Source: JAUIAI01 sp049680625
GTDB lineage: Bacteria > Pseudomonadota > Gammaproteobacteria > Burkholderiales > Burkholderiaceae_E
Assembly (NCBI GenBank): GCA_049680625.1
Contig: JBAUID010000181.1
Location: 1-36,830 of the forward strand
DNA: 36,830 nt
Direction of reading: 5' to 3'
This document shows positions 15,027-23,542 of the stretch, piece by piece. The notes below the pieces were generated by a model. The model was not told where the DNA came from, did no database searches, and was given only the letters and a program-made list of their open reading frames with translations. The position numbers were made by a program, and so were the translations under genes. The first letter of the stretch is position 1. Each line of letters starts with the position of its first letter.

Positions 15027-15818
15027 CTAACTCAATTCAATACGATAGTGAAACTGGTCAGCCCGCCCTTTACTGCGACGCCATTCCAATGGCAGTTTGT
15101 CAAAACCGGTTGCCACCCGATCGATAACAACCACGGGGTCGGACGGCGTCAGTGACAATGCCTTGCAGGTTGTCGGATCAGCATTTTCGATTGTCAGATC
15201 TTCGTTAGCGTGGGCAATAGTTGCCCCGCACAAGGCTTCGTAAACCGGGTACAGCAACGGCCCGATTTGTTCGGTCGTTAACTTCAGCAAAGGCGCAAAG
15301 CGCGCAAGCGGCAACCAGATCTCTTCAAGCAGCACCGGTTTGTTGTCGAGCAGGCGCAAGCGATGAATACAGATGACACGCGCTTTGGACGGCAGATTCA
15401 GCCGCTGACCGATAGCGACCGGCGCGCTCCGGGTTTTCATACTCAGAATTTTGCTGGCCGGAACAAGCTGTTGATCGTCACCGCCCAGAAACCGGAAAAA
15501 GCGAAACAACGAACGATCAAAATTTGGCCGGCGGACAAAACTCCCTTTACCGTGGATACGCTCAAGCAAGCCATCGCTGACCAGTTGGGCAAGTGCCTGG
15601 CGAGCGGTGCCAGCGGCAATATCGTAGTCGCGGGCGAGGTCGTTTTCAGAAGGCACCTGGTCACCGGGCTTGAGCACGCCACCAATAATCTGACGCCGCA
15701 GGACATCAGCAATCCGCTGATAGCGCGGCAAGCGATTGTCGCCCTGCAAACGGGAGGCAGTCGCTCGAACGGCATCGGAGTTTGCCTGGGGCAATGGGGC
15801 TTTCAGATCAGGAAACAC
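15027..15818 (-). CDS. GntR-family regulator, HutC/UTRA type
   Basis: The 263-residue protein has a GntR winged helix at residues about 33-95 (LRRQIIGGVLKPGDQVPSE, then IAAGTARQALAQLVSDGLLE, GKGSFVRRP) and a C-terminal UTRA effector domain (MKTRSAPVAIGQRLNLP to DPVVVIDRVATGFDKLP). The start is a GTG at 15818, with no strong ribosome site. It lies upstream of dctPQM on the same strand and diverges from the amidohydrolase. It most likely controls both through the palindrome at 15852-15869 (inference). Confidence 0.93.
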   Translation of the reverse strand: MFPDLKAPLPQANSDAVRATASRLQGDNRLPRYQRIADVLRRQIIGGVLKPGDQVPSENDLARDYDIAAGTARQALAQLVSDGLLERIHGKGSFVRRPNFDRSLFRFFRFLGGDDQQLVPASKILSMKTRSAPVAIGQRLNLPSKARVICIHRLRLLDNKPVLLEEIWLPLARFAPLLKLTTEQIGPLLYPVYEALCGATIAHANEDLTIENADPTTCKALSLTPSDPVVVIDRVATGFDKLPLEWRRSKGRADQFHYRIELS

Positions 15819-15851
15819 GGACAGACCACACGCTGAGAGCGAAAACCCCTA

Positions 15852-15869
15852 TACTTCACTATAGAAGTA
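15852..15869. promoter_or_regulatory. Candidate GntR operator between gntR and the amidohydrolase gene
   Basis: TACTTCACTATAGAAGTA is a perfect 6+6 palindrome with a 6-nt centre. It overlaps -10-like sequences (TATACT at 15850) and lies in the 74-nt divergent intergenic region. Confidence 0.5.
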
Positions 15870-15877
15870 GACATGTC

Positions 15878-15883
15878 AAGGAG
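15878..15883 (+). promoter_or_regulatory. Shine-Dalgarno site that decides a TTG start
   Basis: AAGGAG stands 9 nt before the TTG at 15893, supporting that codon as the start of the amidohydrolase; the next in-frame ATG would remove residues before the metal-binding region without a site of its own. Confidence 0.6.
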
Positions 15884-15892
15884 TCAGGAAAA

Positions 15893-16708
15893 TTGCGCGT
15901 TTGCGGTACCAATCAACTGATGGGCAAGCACATCGAAGGAAACTTCGACGGACATTCCCATGTATTTGATGTTGGCCTGCCGATGGTCAGCCAACGTCGC
16001 TACACCCCGGTTAACAACGCATTGCCTGATGACTACTTCAGGCTTTTGCAGGCGAACAATTTGCAAGGCGCCTTGCTGGTACAACCAAGTTTCCTTGGCT
16101 CTGACAACAGTTACCTGCTGGCCGCGATCCACCAGGGCAACGCTATCGCCGGGCTGCAGTTTCGGGGAGTGGCTGTTCTGGAGCCGGATGTCACTATCGA
16201 CAATCTTAACCGCCTGAGCGAGGCGGGCATTGTTGGGATGCGATTCAACCTGCTTGGCACGATGACTGGAGAGCCTGAGTTTAATGTTCAACCGTGGGAA
16301 CATGTTCTCGAATTTGCGCGCCACAACAACTGGCATATCGAATTACATTGCGAGGGGTATCACTTGCCCGCCTTGCTTAAAATTTTTAGCAGACGCGGCC
16401 TGCGAATTGTGATCGACCATTATGGTTTACCAGACCCATCCTTGGCGCTAACCTGCCCCGGTCAGGCCGCCATTGCTAACGCGCCAGCAGGGGAAGTTTT
16501 TGTGAAAATATCAGCACCGTATCGCGTGTTTTCAGGTGTCGACTCTGCCACTGCCGCAGCCCGGTGTGAGCCGATCTTCAAACAATTGGTCGATTGCCTG
16601 GGGCCAGAGCAACTGGTTTGGGGCAGTGACTGGCCCTGGACCCAGCACGAACGGCATCACCGGTTTACCGACTGCTTAGGCTGGGCCGGTGGCCCGGCGG
16701 CAGGCTGA
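15893..16708 (+). CDS. TIM-barrel metal-dependent amidohydrolase (amidohydrolase 2 / COG3618-like)
   Basis: The 271-residue product carries the metal-binding HxH motif in DGHSHVFD, then histidines in IELHCEG and IDHYGLP, and the late acidic motif VWGSDWPWTQHE. Together these define the amidohydrolase-related family that includes 2-pyrone-4,6-dicarboxylate and sugar-lactone hydrolases. The start is TTG with an AAGGAG site. The protein ends shortly after the WGSDWPW motif, at CLGWAGGPAAG; relatives usually continue about 25-30 residues further to an NPARLFGF-like end, so the C-terminus looks clipped. With the divergent gntR-dctPQM operon it may process the imported compound. The exact substrate is unknown. 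Confidence 0.82.
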   Translation: MRVCGTNQLMGKHIEGNFDGHSHVFDVGLPMVSQRRYTPVNNALPDDYFRLLQANNLQGALLVQPSFLGSDNSYLLAAIHQGNAIAGLQFRGVAVLEPDVTIDNLNRLSEAGIVGMRFNLLGTMTGEPEFNVQPWEHVLEFARHNNWHIELHCEGYHLPALLKIFSRRGLRIVIDHYGLPDPSLALTCPGQAAIANAPAGEVFVKISAPYRVFSGVDSATAAARCEPIFKQLVDCLGPEQLVWGSDWPWTQHERHHRFTDCLGWAGGPAAG

Positions 16709-16786
16709 GGGTTGAAGACAGCCACCGGCCTCGGTCAGTACCGCGCCAAAAAACAGTCCGCGCGGTTACCGCCAAAACCTGAACCG

Positions 16787-17311
16787 CTAAACCTGAACCG
16801 TTTTCCCCGGGTAACCAAGGTAATCGCGCTTACCAATTTCAAGACCATTGTGACGAAGCATGTTGTAGCAAGTGGTCACGTGAAAGTAGACATTGGGCAA
16901 ACCATGGTCCAGCAGATACTCAACCCCGGTGTAATGGGTTTCTTTGTCCCCGCGGCGGGTGACAATGGGTTTGTCTTCGCTGCCGTCGATTTGTTCCGGC
17001 TTAAACGACTTGAGGTAGTCGATGGTTGTTGCCAGCCGCGCCTGCAAATCAGCAATACTCGCTTCGTTGTCTTCTAATGGCGGCATATCGACCCCGGCCA
17101 GCTTGGCGACAACACCGCGGGCGGCATCACTGGCGATTTGAACCTGGCGCGCCATCGCAAACATATCGGGATACAAACGAAAATTCACCAGGGATGCAGC
17201 ATCGAGTTTGCGGGCATCGACATGGGCTTGTGCCTTATCGAGAATGCCAGATAAGTTACTCAGGATACTGACCAAACGAGGCACGCTGGCCTGATACATT
17301 GACAGAGACAT
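16787..17311 (-). CDS. DUF1993-family protein
   Basis: The 174-residue soluble protein matches the DUF1993 pattern: MYQASVPRLVSILSNLSGIL at the start, LYPDMFAMARQVQIASDAARG in the middle, and a C-terminal VYFHVTTCYNMLRHNGLEIGKRDYLG. The helical, DinB-like arrangement is inferred; the function of the family is unknown. The ATG at 17311 is preceded by AAGGAA at 9 nt, so the frame upstream (to 17395) is probably untranslated. It lies convergent to the amidohydrolase and divergent from the CoA-transferase. Confidence 0.88.
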   Translation of the reverse strand: MSLSMYQASVPRLVSILSNLSGILDKAQAHVDARKLDAASLVNFRLYPDMFAMARQVQIASDAARGVVAKLAGVDMPPLEDNEASIADLQARLATTIDYLKSFKPEQIDGSEDKPIVTRRGDKETHYTGVEYLLDHGLPNVYFHVTTCYNMLRHNGLEIGKRDYLGYPGKTVQV

Positions 17312-17425
17312 AAAATAAGATTCCTTGGATAATGGTTTGAGCGGTGAGGTTTTTTCCACGCATTTCTTTACCATGCATTTCTTGTCCACCGACAAACACT
17401 ACTGTAACAGGCCCTTGAGCAAACC

Positions 17426-18655
17426 ATGAGTGAAGTTACACCACCCGCCCATACCGGCGACGATGCCCCGCTAACGGGCTATGTTGTTGTCGACTTTACC
17501 CGGGTAATGTCCGGCCCGTATTGCACCCGCTTGTTAGCCGACCTGGGTGCCACTGTGATCAAAATCGAACGCCCCGGCGAAGGTGATGAAGTGCGCTACA
17601 TACTGCCGCAACTGAACCCCGAGCGTACCGATCAAAGCGCGTACTTTGCCCGCCTCAACGCTGGCAAACAAAGTGTCGCCATTAATTTTTCTCATCCCGC
17701 TGCCCGCCAGGTAATACACGACCTGGTGCGCAAGGCGGATGTGGTTATCGAAAATTTCTCACCCGGGGTCATGGGTAAATACGGCTTTGACGAACCCGGC
17801 CTGCGGGCCGTGAAACCCGATCTGGTTTACTGCTCTATCTCAGGATTTGGACAAACCGGGCCACTGCGTTCCCTGCAAGCCTACGCCCATCTGATCAACG
17901 CGTTTTCAGGGATGATGGAATTGGAAACCGGTGGGGTTTCTGCGCCACGCGCATCTAACCTGCAAGCCGCTGATGTGCTGGCCGGTGCCCACGCCTTCGG
18001 TTCGATATGCGCGTCTTTGTTGCGCCGCGCCCGCAGTGGGCAGGGTGCTTATCTGGATGTTTCAATGCTCGAATGCCTGGTAGCGGCTGACGACATTAAT
18101 TTCTCGGCATTGCTTAATGGCGCCACCGTCACCCGCCAACCCAGGCCTGGCATGGTGGTTCATCCAATTGGTGAAGCCTCGCTGGCCATGCAAATCGGCG
18201 GCGCACCCACTATGTGGCCACGCCTGACAGAGCTCATGGGAAAGCCCGAGTTACTCAACGACGAGCGCTTCGCCAACCCCGGAGCGCGGCGCAAAAACTG
18301 GTCCGCACTGTCTGCCCTGATTGGTGACTGGCTTGCCGGTTTCGACAGTGTCGACCAAGCCGTTGAGCTGCTGGCGCAGGCCCGTATGCCCAGCGTGCCA
18401 ATGCTTAAAGCGGAAGACGTTGTCGCCCATCCGCACATGGCCGCCCGTGGCGCCTTCCCAAAGGTCAACCACCCGGTCTCGGGTACCGCCCGGGTTACGG
18501 CAACGCCGTTTCAATTGGATGGTCAGGCCGTTGTGCCCAGCGGCCCGGTACCCTACGCGATTGGCGAACACACCGATGCCGTCTTAGGCAACTGGCTTGG
18601 TTACTCAGCAGCCCAGCTGGACGAACTGCGCACTCAGGCGGTGATTGCCGGGTAA
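17426..18655 (+). CDS. Class III CoA-transferase (CaiB/BaiF family)
   Basis: The 409-residue product has the family III CoA-transferase fold: VVDFTRVMSGPYCTRLLADLGATVIKIERP at the N-terminus, VVIENFSPGVMGKYG, VYCSISGFGQTGP, and the catalytic Asp183 in AADVLAGAHAFG. These enzymes move CoA between carboxylic acids through an aspartyl-CoA intermediate. The acid cannot be assigned. Its stop overlaps the 3' end of glgB by 22 nt on the other strand. Confidence 0.94.
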   Translation: MSEVTPPAHTGDDAPLTGYVVVDFTRVMSGPYCTRLLADLGATVIKIERPGEGDEVRYILPQLNPERTDQSAYFARLNAGKQSVAINFSHPAARQVIHDLVRKADVVIENFSPGVMGKYGFDEPGLRAVKPDLVYCSISGFGQTGPLRSLQAYAHLINAFSGMMELETGGVSAPRASNLQAADVLAGAHAFGSICASLLRRARSGQGAYLDVSMLECLVAADDINFSALLNGATVTRQPRPGMVVHPIGEASLAMQIGGAPTMWPRLTELMGKPELLNDERFANPGARRKNWSALSALIGDWLAGFDSVDQAVELLAQARMPSVPMLKAEDVVAHPHMAARGAFPKVNHPVSGTARVTATPFQLDGQAVVPSGPVPYAIGEHTDAVLGNWLGYSAAQLDELRTQAVIAG

Positions 18656-20889
18656 AACATCAGCGTGGACAGTGGCGGCAAAGTAACCGCAATGCTGTAG
18701 GGATGACCGTGCATTGGCACCGGCTGCGCTATGACCCCACCCAGGTTGCCCACGTTACTACCGCCATAAATGGCTGCATCCGAATTGAATCGCTCTACCC
18801 ACTGTCCGGCGCGGGGCACGCCCAGGCGGTAGTTTTCGCGAATGACCGGGGTAAAGTTACTGACTGACAATAAAGCATCTTTCGTCGAACGCGCGGACGT
18901 TTGACCTGTCTCGGCGCCATAACGCAAAAACGCAAGTACAACCTGGGTGGTGTCGTCAGCCACCACCCATTCAAAACCCTCAGGCTGGCAATCCAGCTCG
19001 TGCAGTGCGCCAGTGGAGCGGTACAGATGATTCAGGTCGCGCACCAGGGCCTGGCACCCGCGATGCTCGGCATGTTCAAGCAAGTGCCAGTCGAGACTGG
19101 CATTGAATTGCCATTCGCCGGGCTGGGCAAACTCCCCACCCATGAACAACAACTTCTTACCCGGATGGGCAAACATGAAACCCAGATACAGGCGCAGATT
19201 GGCCATTTTCTGCCATTGGTCACCTGGCATGCGTGCCAGTAGCGAGCCTTTGCCATGCACTACCTCGTCGTGCGAGAGCGGCAGCACAAAGTTCTCGGAA
19301 TACGCATACACCATGCCAAAAGTCATTTCGTTCAGATGAAAGCCGCGATGGGCCGGGTCGCGTGCCATGAAACGCAGCGTATCGTTCATCCAACCCATAT
19401 TCCACTTGTAGTGAAAACCCAGGCCATTCGCTGAGACCGGTGCACTGACCCCGGAAAACGCTGTAGATTCTTCGGCAATTGTGGCCACCTGCGGATGGCT
19501 GGCCCCCAGGCTGGTGTTCATTTCCTGGAGCAGAGAAATGGCTTCGTAGTTCTCGCGCCCACCATCTTTGTTAGGCACCCACTGGCCGGGCTTACGGCTG
19601 TAGTCGCGGTAGATCATCGACGCAACGGCATCAACCCGTAACGCATCAACATCAAATTGTTCAACCCAGTAACGCGCATTGCCCAATAAAAATTCGCGCA
19701 CCTCGAGACGGCCGAAGTTATAAATTAACGAGCCCCAGTCCTGGTGTAAGCCTTCGCGCGGATCGGCGTGTTCAAACAAGGCCGTGCCGTCAAACTTTGC
19801 CAGCGCATGCGCATCTTCGGGGAAGTGTCCGGGCACCCAGTCAAGCACCACCCCAATACCGGCATCGTGGCAGGCGTCAACAAAGCGGCGTAAACCAGCC
19901 GGCTCGCCAAAACGGGCAGACGGAGCATACAAGCCGGTGGGTTGATAACCCCAGGAATCATCAAGCGGATATTCACTGATCGGCAGCAGTTCAACATGGG
20001 TGAAACCCATGTCACTCACATAAGCTACTAGCTCGGTCGCTAACTCATCCCAATTCATACACCGGTTGTCTTGCTCGGTGATCCGTCGCCAAGACGGCAG
20101 ATGAACTTCGTAAACACTGATCGGCGCAGCGCGGTGATTACTGACCGCCGGCTTTGAAGCAGCTTTTCCAAATGCACGACTCAAAGGCAGGGCACTGATA
20201 ACCGATGCCCGTTCCGGGCGGATTTGCGCCTGGCGGGCATACGGGTCGGCATGCCCTGGCAACGATTCACCGAAAGCGTCCCGTATCGCAAACTGATAAC
20301 GCTCACCCGGACCAATCCCGGGAATGAAAATCTCCCAGACCCCAGCGCCGGGATGACGGCGCATCGGATAACGAGTGCTGTCCCATGCGTTGAAGTCGCC
20401 AATAAGTGACACCTGGCTTGCATTTGGCGCCCACACGGCAAAGCGAACCCCGTCAACGCCGCGACTCTGAACCAGATGGGCGCCCAGAAACTCATAAGGG
20501 CGTTGGTGTGAGCCCTCGCTGTACAACCACAAGTCGGATTCTGACAGCGTCGAACCGTGACGATATGGGTCGTCGATTCGAACCTCGGCCAGCGGCCAGC
20601 TAACCCGCAGCCGATAATCGTCCGACGTGCTGCCAACTGGCATCAGGCCACGAAACAAGCCGGCATCACGCACTTTGGTCAGCGCCAGTTCACCATTGGT
20701 ATTGTCTGAATCGCCTGACCCGTTTGAAACTCCCGAATCACCGCCAACCTCGGCCACTACTTTGCTCGCGGTAGGCAACCACGCGGTCAGCCATTGCTCA
20801 CCTGATTTGCCGGCATGCACGCCAAGAACAGAAAACGGGTCTGCGTGTGTTCCCGCCACGATAGCGTCCAGTATGGAATCGTTAATCAC
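18634..20889 (-). CDS. glgB: 1,4-alpha-glucan branching enzyme
   Basis: GlgB forms alpha-1,6 branches in glycogen. The 751-residue product has an N-terminal carbohydrate-binding portion (DPFSVLGVHAG; RPYEFLGAHLV...FAVWAPNASQVSLIGDFN) and a GH13 barrel. The barrel carries the nucleophile Asp in VDALRVDAVASMIYRDYSR and the acid/base Glu in ATIAEESTAF. The GTG start at 20889 overlaps the glgP stop (GTGA), so an upstream in-frame start is not needed, and the length then fits GlgB (about 730-750). Confidence 0.97.
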   Translation of the reverse strand: MINDSILDAIVAGTHADPFSVLGVHAGKSGEQWLTAWLPTASKVVAEVGGDSGVSNGSGDSDNTNGELALTKVRDAGLFRGLMPVGSTSDDYRLRVSWPLAEVRIDDPYRHGSTLSESDLWLYSEGSHQRPYEFLGAHLVQSRGVDGVRFAVWAPNASQVSLIGDFNAWDSTRYPMRRHPGAGVWEIFIPGIGPGERYQFAIRDAFGESLPGHADPYARQAQIRPERASVISALPLSRAFGKAASKPAVSNHRAAPISVYEVHLPSWRRITEQDNRCMNWDELATELVAYVSDMGFTHVELLPISEYPLDDSWGYQPTGLYAPSARFGEPAGLRRFVDACHDAGIGVVLDWVPGHFPEDAHALAKFDGTALFEHADPREGLHQDWGSLIYNFGRLEVREFLLGNARYWVEQFDVDALRVDAVASMIYRDYSRKPGQWVPNKDGGRENYEAISLLQEMNTSLGASHPQVATIAEESTAFSGVSAPVSANGLGFHYKWNMGWMNDTLRFMARDPAHRGFHLNEMTFGMVYAYSENFVLPLSHDEVVHGKGSLLARMPGDQWQKMANLRLYLGFMFAHPGKKLLFMGGEFAQPGEWQFNASLDWHLLEHAEHRGCQALVRDLNHLYRSTGALHELDCQPEGFEWVVADDTTQVVLAFLRYGAETGQTSARSTKDALLSVSNFTPVIRENYRLGVPRAGQWVERFNSDAAIYGGSNVGNLGGVIAQPVPMHGHPYSIAVTLPPLSTLMFYPAITA

Positions 20890-23354
20890 GGTACTAAGGG
20901 CTCGACATGCCAGATTTCTCTTGCGTACTCTCGGATAGTCCGGTCGCTGGAAAACACACCCATACCGGCAATATTTCGCAAGGCCATTTGATGCCAGTGC
21001 TCGGGCTGGCGGAATGCAGCATCCACTTGTAACTGACACTCGACATAAGTGGCAAAGTCAGCAAGCAACAAATACGTATCGCCATCCCGGACCAGGGAAT
21101 CAACGATGGACTGATAACGGTGCGGTTCATCCGGGCTGAACAGACCAGACTCTATCGCGTGTAACACCCGCTGCAACGACGGGTTGGTGGCAATATAGTT
21201 GGCTGGTTGGTAACCACAATCGCGCAAAGCGGCAACCTCAGGAGTTTTAAGACCAAAAATGAAAATGTTGTCAGCCCCCACCTGGTCGCGTATTTCAACG
21301 TTCGCACCATCCAGGGTACCAATGGTGAGCGCACCGTTTAAAGCCAGCTTCATATTCCCGGTACCCGAGGCTTCAGTGCCGGCGGTAGATATTTGCTCAG
21401 ACAAATCTGCGGCGGGAATGATCAGTTCAGCCAACGACACACTGTAGTTGGGTATGAACACCACTTTGATCAGTTGATTAACCCGTGCGTCATTGTTGAT
21501 CGTCTGGGCAACATCGTTAATCAACCGGATGATGAGCTTGGCCATCTGGTATGCTGATGCAGCCTTGCCGGCAAACACAAAAGTTCGGGGTACCCAGGCG
21601 CCGGTTGGGTCCGCCAGAATTGCCTGGTATCGCGCCACGATATGAAGCACATTCAGTAGCTGGCGCTTGTATTCGTGCATGCGCTTGATCTGAACATCAA
21701 ACATAGAGTCTGGGTTCAGTTCAATACCCAGGACACGGGACACGTACTGGGCAAGTCTGACCTTGTTCTCCCGTTTTACCCGGGCAAGCCGGCCAACAAA
21801 CTCAGAGTTTTCAGCAACCGGTTTTAATTTTTGCAACTGATCTAAATCAGTTCTCCAGCCATCCCCTATTTGTTCGTCGATCAGTTCAGACAAACCCGGA
21901 TTCGCGTGGGCAAGCCAGCGCCGCGGGGTAATACCATTGGTCTTATTGCAAAATTTGTTCGGGAAAATACGAACAAAATCAGCGAATAAAGTTTGTTGAA
22001 TCAGCTCACTGTGCAAAGCCGACACACCATTCACTTTATGACTCGCCACTACCGATAAACCCGCCATGCGAACCCGCCGCTCCCCATGCTCATCGATTAG
22101 TGACACTTTTTGCAGTAAATCCGTGTCATCCGGAAACTGCACAATGACAGCATCCAGAAAACGCTTGTTGATTTCAAAAATGATTTCCAGATGCCGCGGC
22201 AGCACCGAACGCATCATCGGCACCGGCCAGGTTTCAAGCGCCTCAGGCATGATCGTATGATTGGTGTACGAAAAGGTTCGCGTACACAGCGACCAGGCAT
22301 CTAGCCATTCGAGTTGATGGATATCGACCAGCAGACGCATTAACTCCGGCACCGCAATGGCCGGATGCGTATCGTTCAAGTGAATCGCAATCTGATCAGA
22401 AAGTTGTTCAAAATCCGAATGGTTCACCAGATAGCGGCGCAACATGTCTTGTATAGAAGCACTAACAAAAAAGTACTCCTGGCGCAGACGCAATTCGCGG
22501 CCGTGGTAACTGCTATCGTCCGGATACAGTACGCGGGTAACGTTCTCAGATAAGTTCTTCTGTTCCACCGCGCGCATGTAATCACCGGCATTAAACATCT
22601 TCAGGTCCAGGGCCTCAGATGCATGTGCGTGCCATAAACGTAAAGTGCTGACCGCCCGGGTGCCGCTGCCAGGGATAATGGTGTCGTAAGCCATCGCCCG
22701 CACTTGTTCGGTATCAGTCCAGTAAGCGCGTCCGCCTTCATGGCGCACCCAGCCACCAAAGTGAACGGGATATTCGCGATCGGGCCGCCGGAACTCCCAC
22801 GGATTGCCATTGGCCAGCCAATCGTCCGGCTGCTCTATTTGTTGTCCCTCGTGAATACGCTGGGCAAACATGCCGTAGTCGTAACGAATGCCATAGCCCA
22901 CGCTCGGCAGGCCCAGGGTAGCCAGCGAATCCATGAAACAAGCCGCCAGACGTCCGAGGCCGCCATTACCCAGGGCGGCATCGGGCTCTACGGCCCGAAT
23001 TTCGTCGAGGTCCAGGCCCATATCCTGCAGTGCCTCGGCAGCCAGGTCGTAAATTCCCAGTGCGTGCAAGCCGTTAGACGTGGCCCGACCGATCAGAAAT
23101 TCCATTGACAGGTAATACACGCGCTTTGCCGTATGCGCATATTGAGCCTCGGTGGTTTGCATCCAGCGCTCAACCAGGTGATCGCGAACCACCAGGGCGA
23201 GGCTTTGGGACCAGTCAAGCCTGCCAGCGCTGGCCTCGCGCTGAGCGTATTCATACAAAAGTTTGTCCCGGATTGCGCGTTGCAGTTGACTCACATCCAG
23301 CCCGTGGTCATATTTTTGTTCAGGCTCGCGGGTCAAAGAAGAATTATCACTCAT
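20886..23354 (-). CDS. glgP: Glycogen/starch phosphorylase
   Basis: The 822-residue enzyme (family length about 815) releases glucose 1-phosphate from glycogen using pyridoxal phosphate. It shows the phosphorylase signature EASGTGNMKLALNGALTIG with the PLP lysine, plus YYLSMEFLIGRATSNGLHALG and ALGNGGLGRLAACFMDS near the N-terminus. It starts at an ATG lying in one of two tandem TCATTGCAT units (23351-23370 on the plus strand). It is translationally coupled to glgB. Confidence 0.97.
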   Translation of the reverse strand: MSDNSSLTREPEQKYDHGLDVSQLQRAIRDKLLYEYAQREASAGRLDWSQSLALVVRDHLVERWMQTTEAQYAHTAKRVYYLSMEFLIGRATSNGLHALGIYDLAAEALQDMGLDLDEIRAVEPDAALGNGGLGRLAACFMDSLATLGLPSVGYGIRYDYGMFAQRIHEGQQIEQPDDWLANGNPWEFRRPDREYPVHFGGWVRHEGGRAYWTDTEQVRAMAYDTIIPGSGTRAVSTLRLWHAHASEALDLKMFNAGDYMRAVEQKNLSENVTRVLYPDDSSYHGRELRLRQEYFFVSASIQDMLRRYLVNHSDFEQLSDQIAIHLNDTHPAIAVPELMRLLVDIHQLEWLDAWSLCTRTFSYTNHTIMPEALETWPVPMMRSVLPRHLEIIFEINKRFLDAVIVQFPDDTDLLQKVSLIDEHGERRVRMAGLSVVASHKVNGVSALHSELIQQTLFADFVRIFPNKFCNKTNGITPRRWLAHANPGLSELIDEQIGDGWRTDLDQLQKLKPVAENSEFVGRLARVKRENKVRLAQYVSRVLGIELNPDSMFDVQIKRMHEYKRQLLNVLHIVARYQAILADPTGAWVPRTFVFAGKAASAYQMAKLIIRLINDVAQTINNDARVNQLIKVVFIPNYSVSLAELIIPAADLSEQISTAGTEASGTGNMKLALNGALTIGTLDGANVEIRDQVGADNIFIFGLKTPEVAALRDCGYQPANYIATNPSLQRVLHAIESGLFSPDEPHRYQSIVDSLVRDGDTYLLLADFATYVECQLQVDAAFRQPEHWHQMALRNIAGMGVFSSDRTIREYAREIWHVEPLVP

Positions 23355-23438
23355 TGCATCTCATTGCATAAAAACAGTTTTCATCGCAGCGGTCAGATGG
23401 GTAATCGGGGGCAATCGTGGGTAATCGTGGGTAATCGC
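23351..23438. repeat. Short tandem repeats in the glgP/glgC divergent promoter region
   Basis: Two 10-bp units TCATTGCATC/TCATTGCATA (23351-23370) are followed by four 10-bp units of consensus GGGTAATCGT (23399-23438). All repeat at about one helical turn, which would place them on one face of the DNA. Confidence 0.6.
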
Positions 23439-23529
23439 AACGGGCAATGCATTGCTTTTAGTCTTGTTCGTCCACAGACCGGCAATGGACAGTATGATGG
23501 AACAACCATGCATTGCCTAGCGCCCGCCC

Positions 23530-23535
23530 AAGGAG
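23530..23535 (+). promoter_or_regulatory. Shine-Dalgarno site that decides the glgC start
   Basis: AAGGAG lies 7 nt before the GTG at 23543 and supports that start over the open frame upstream. Confidence 0.7.
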
Positions 23536-23542
23536 AGATACC

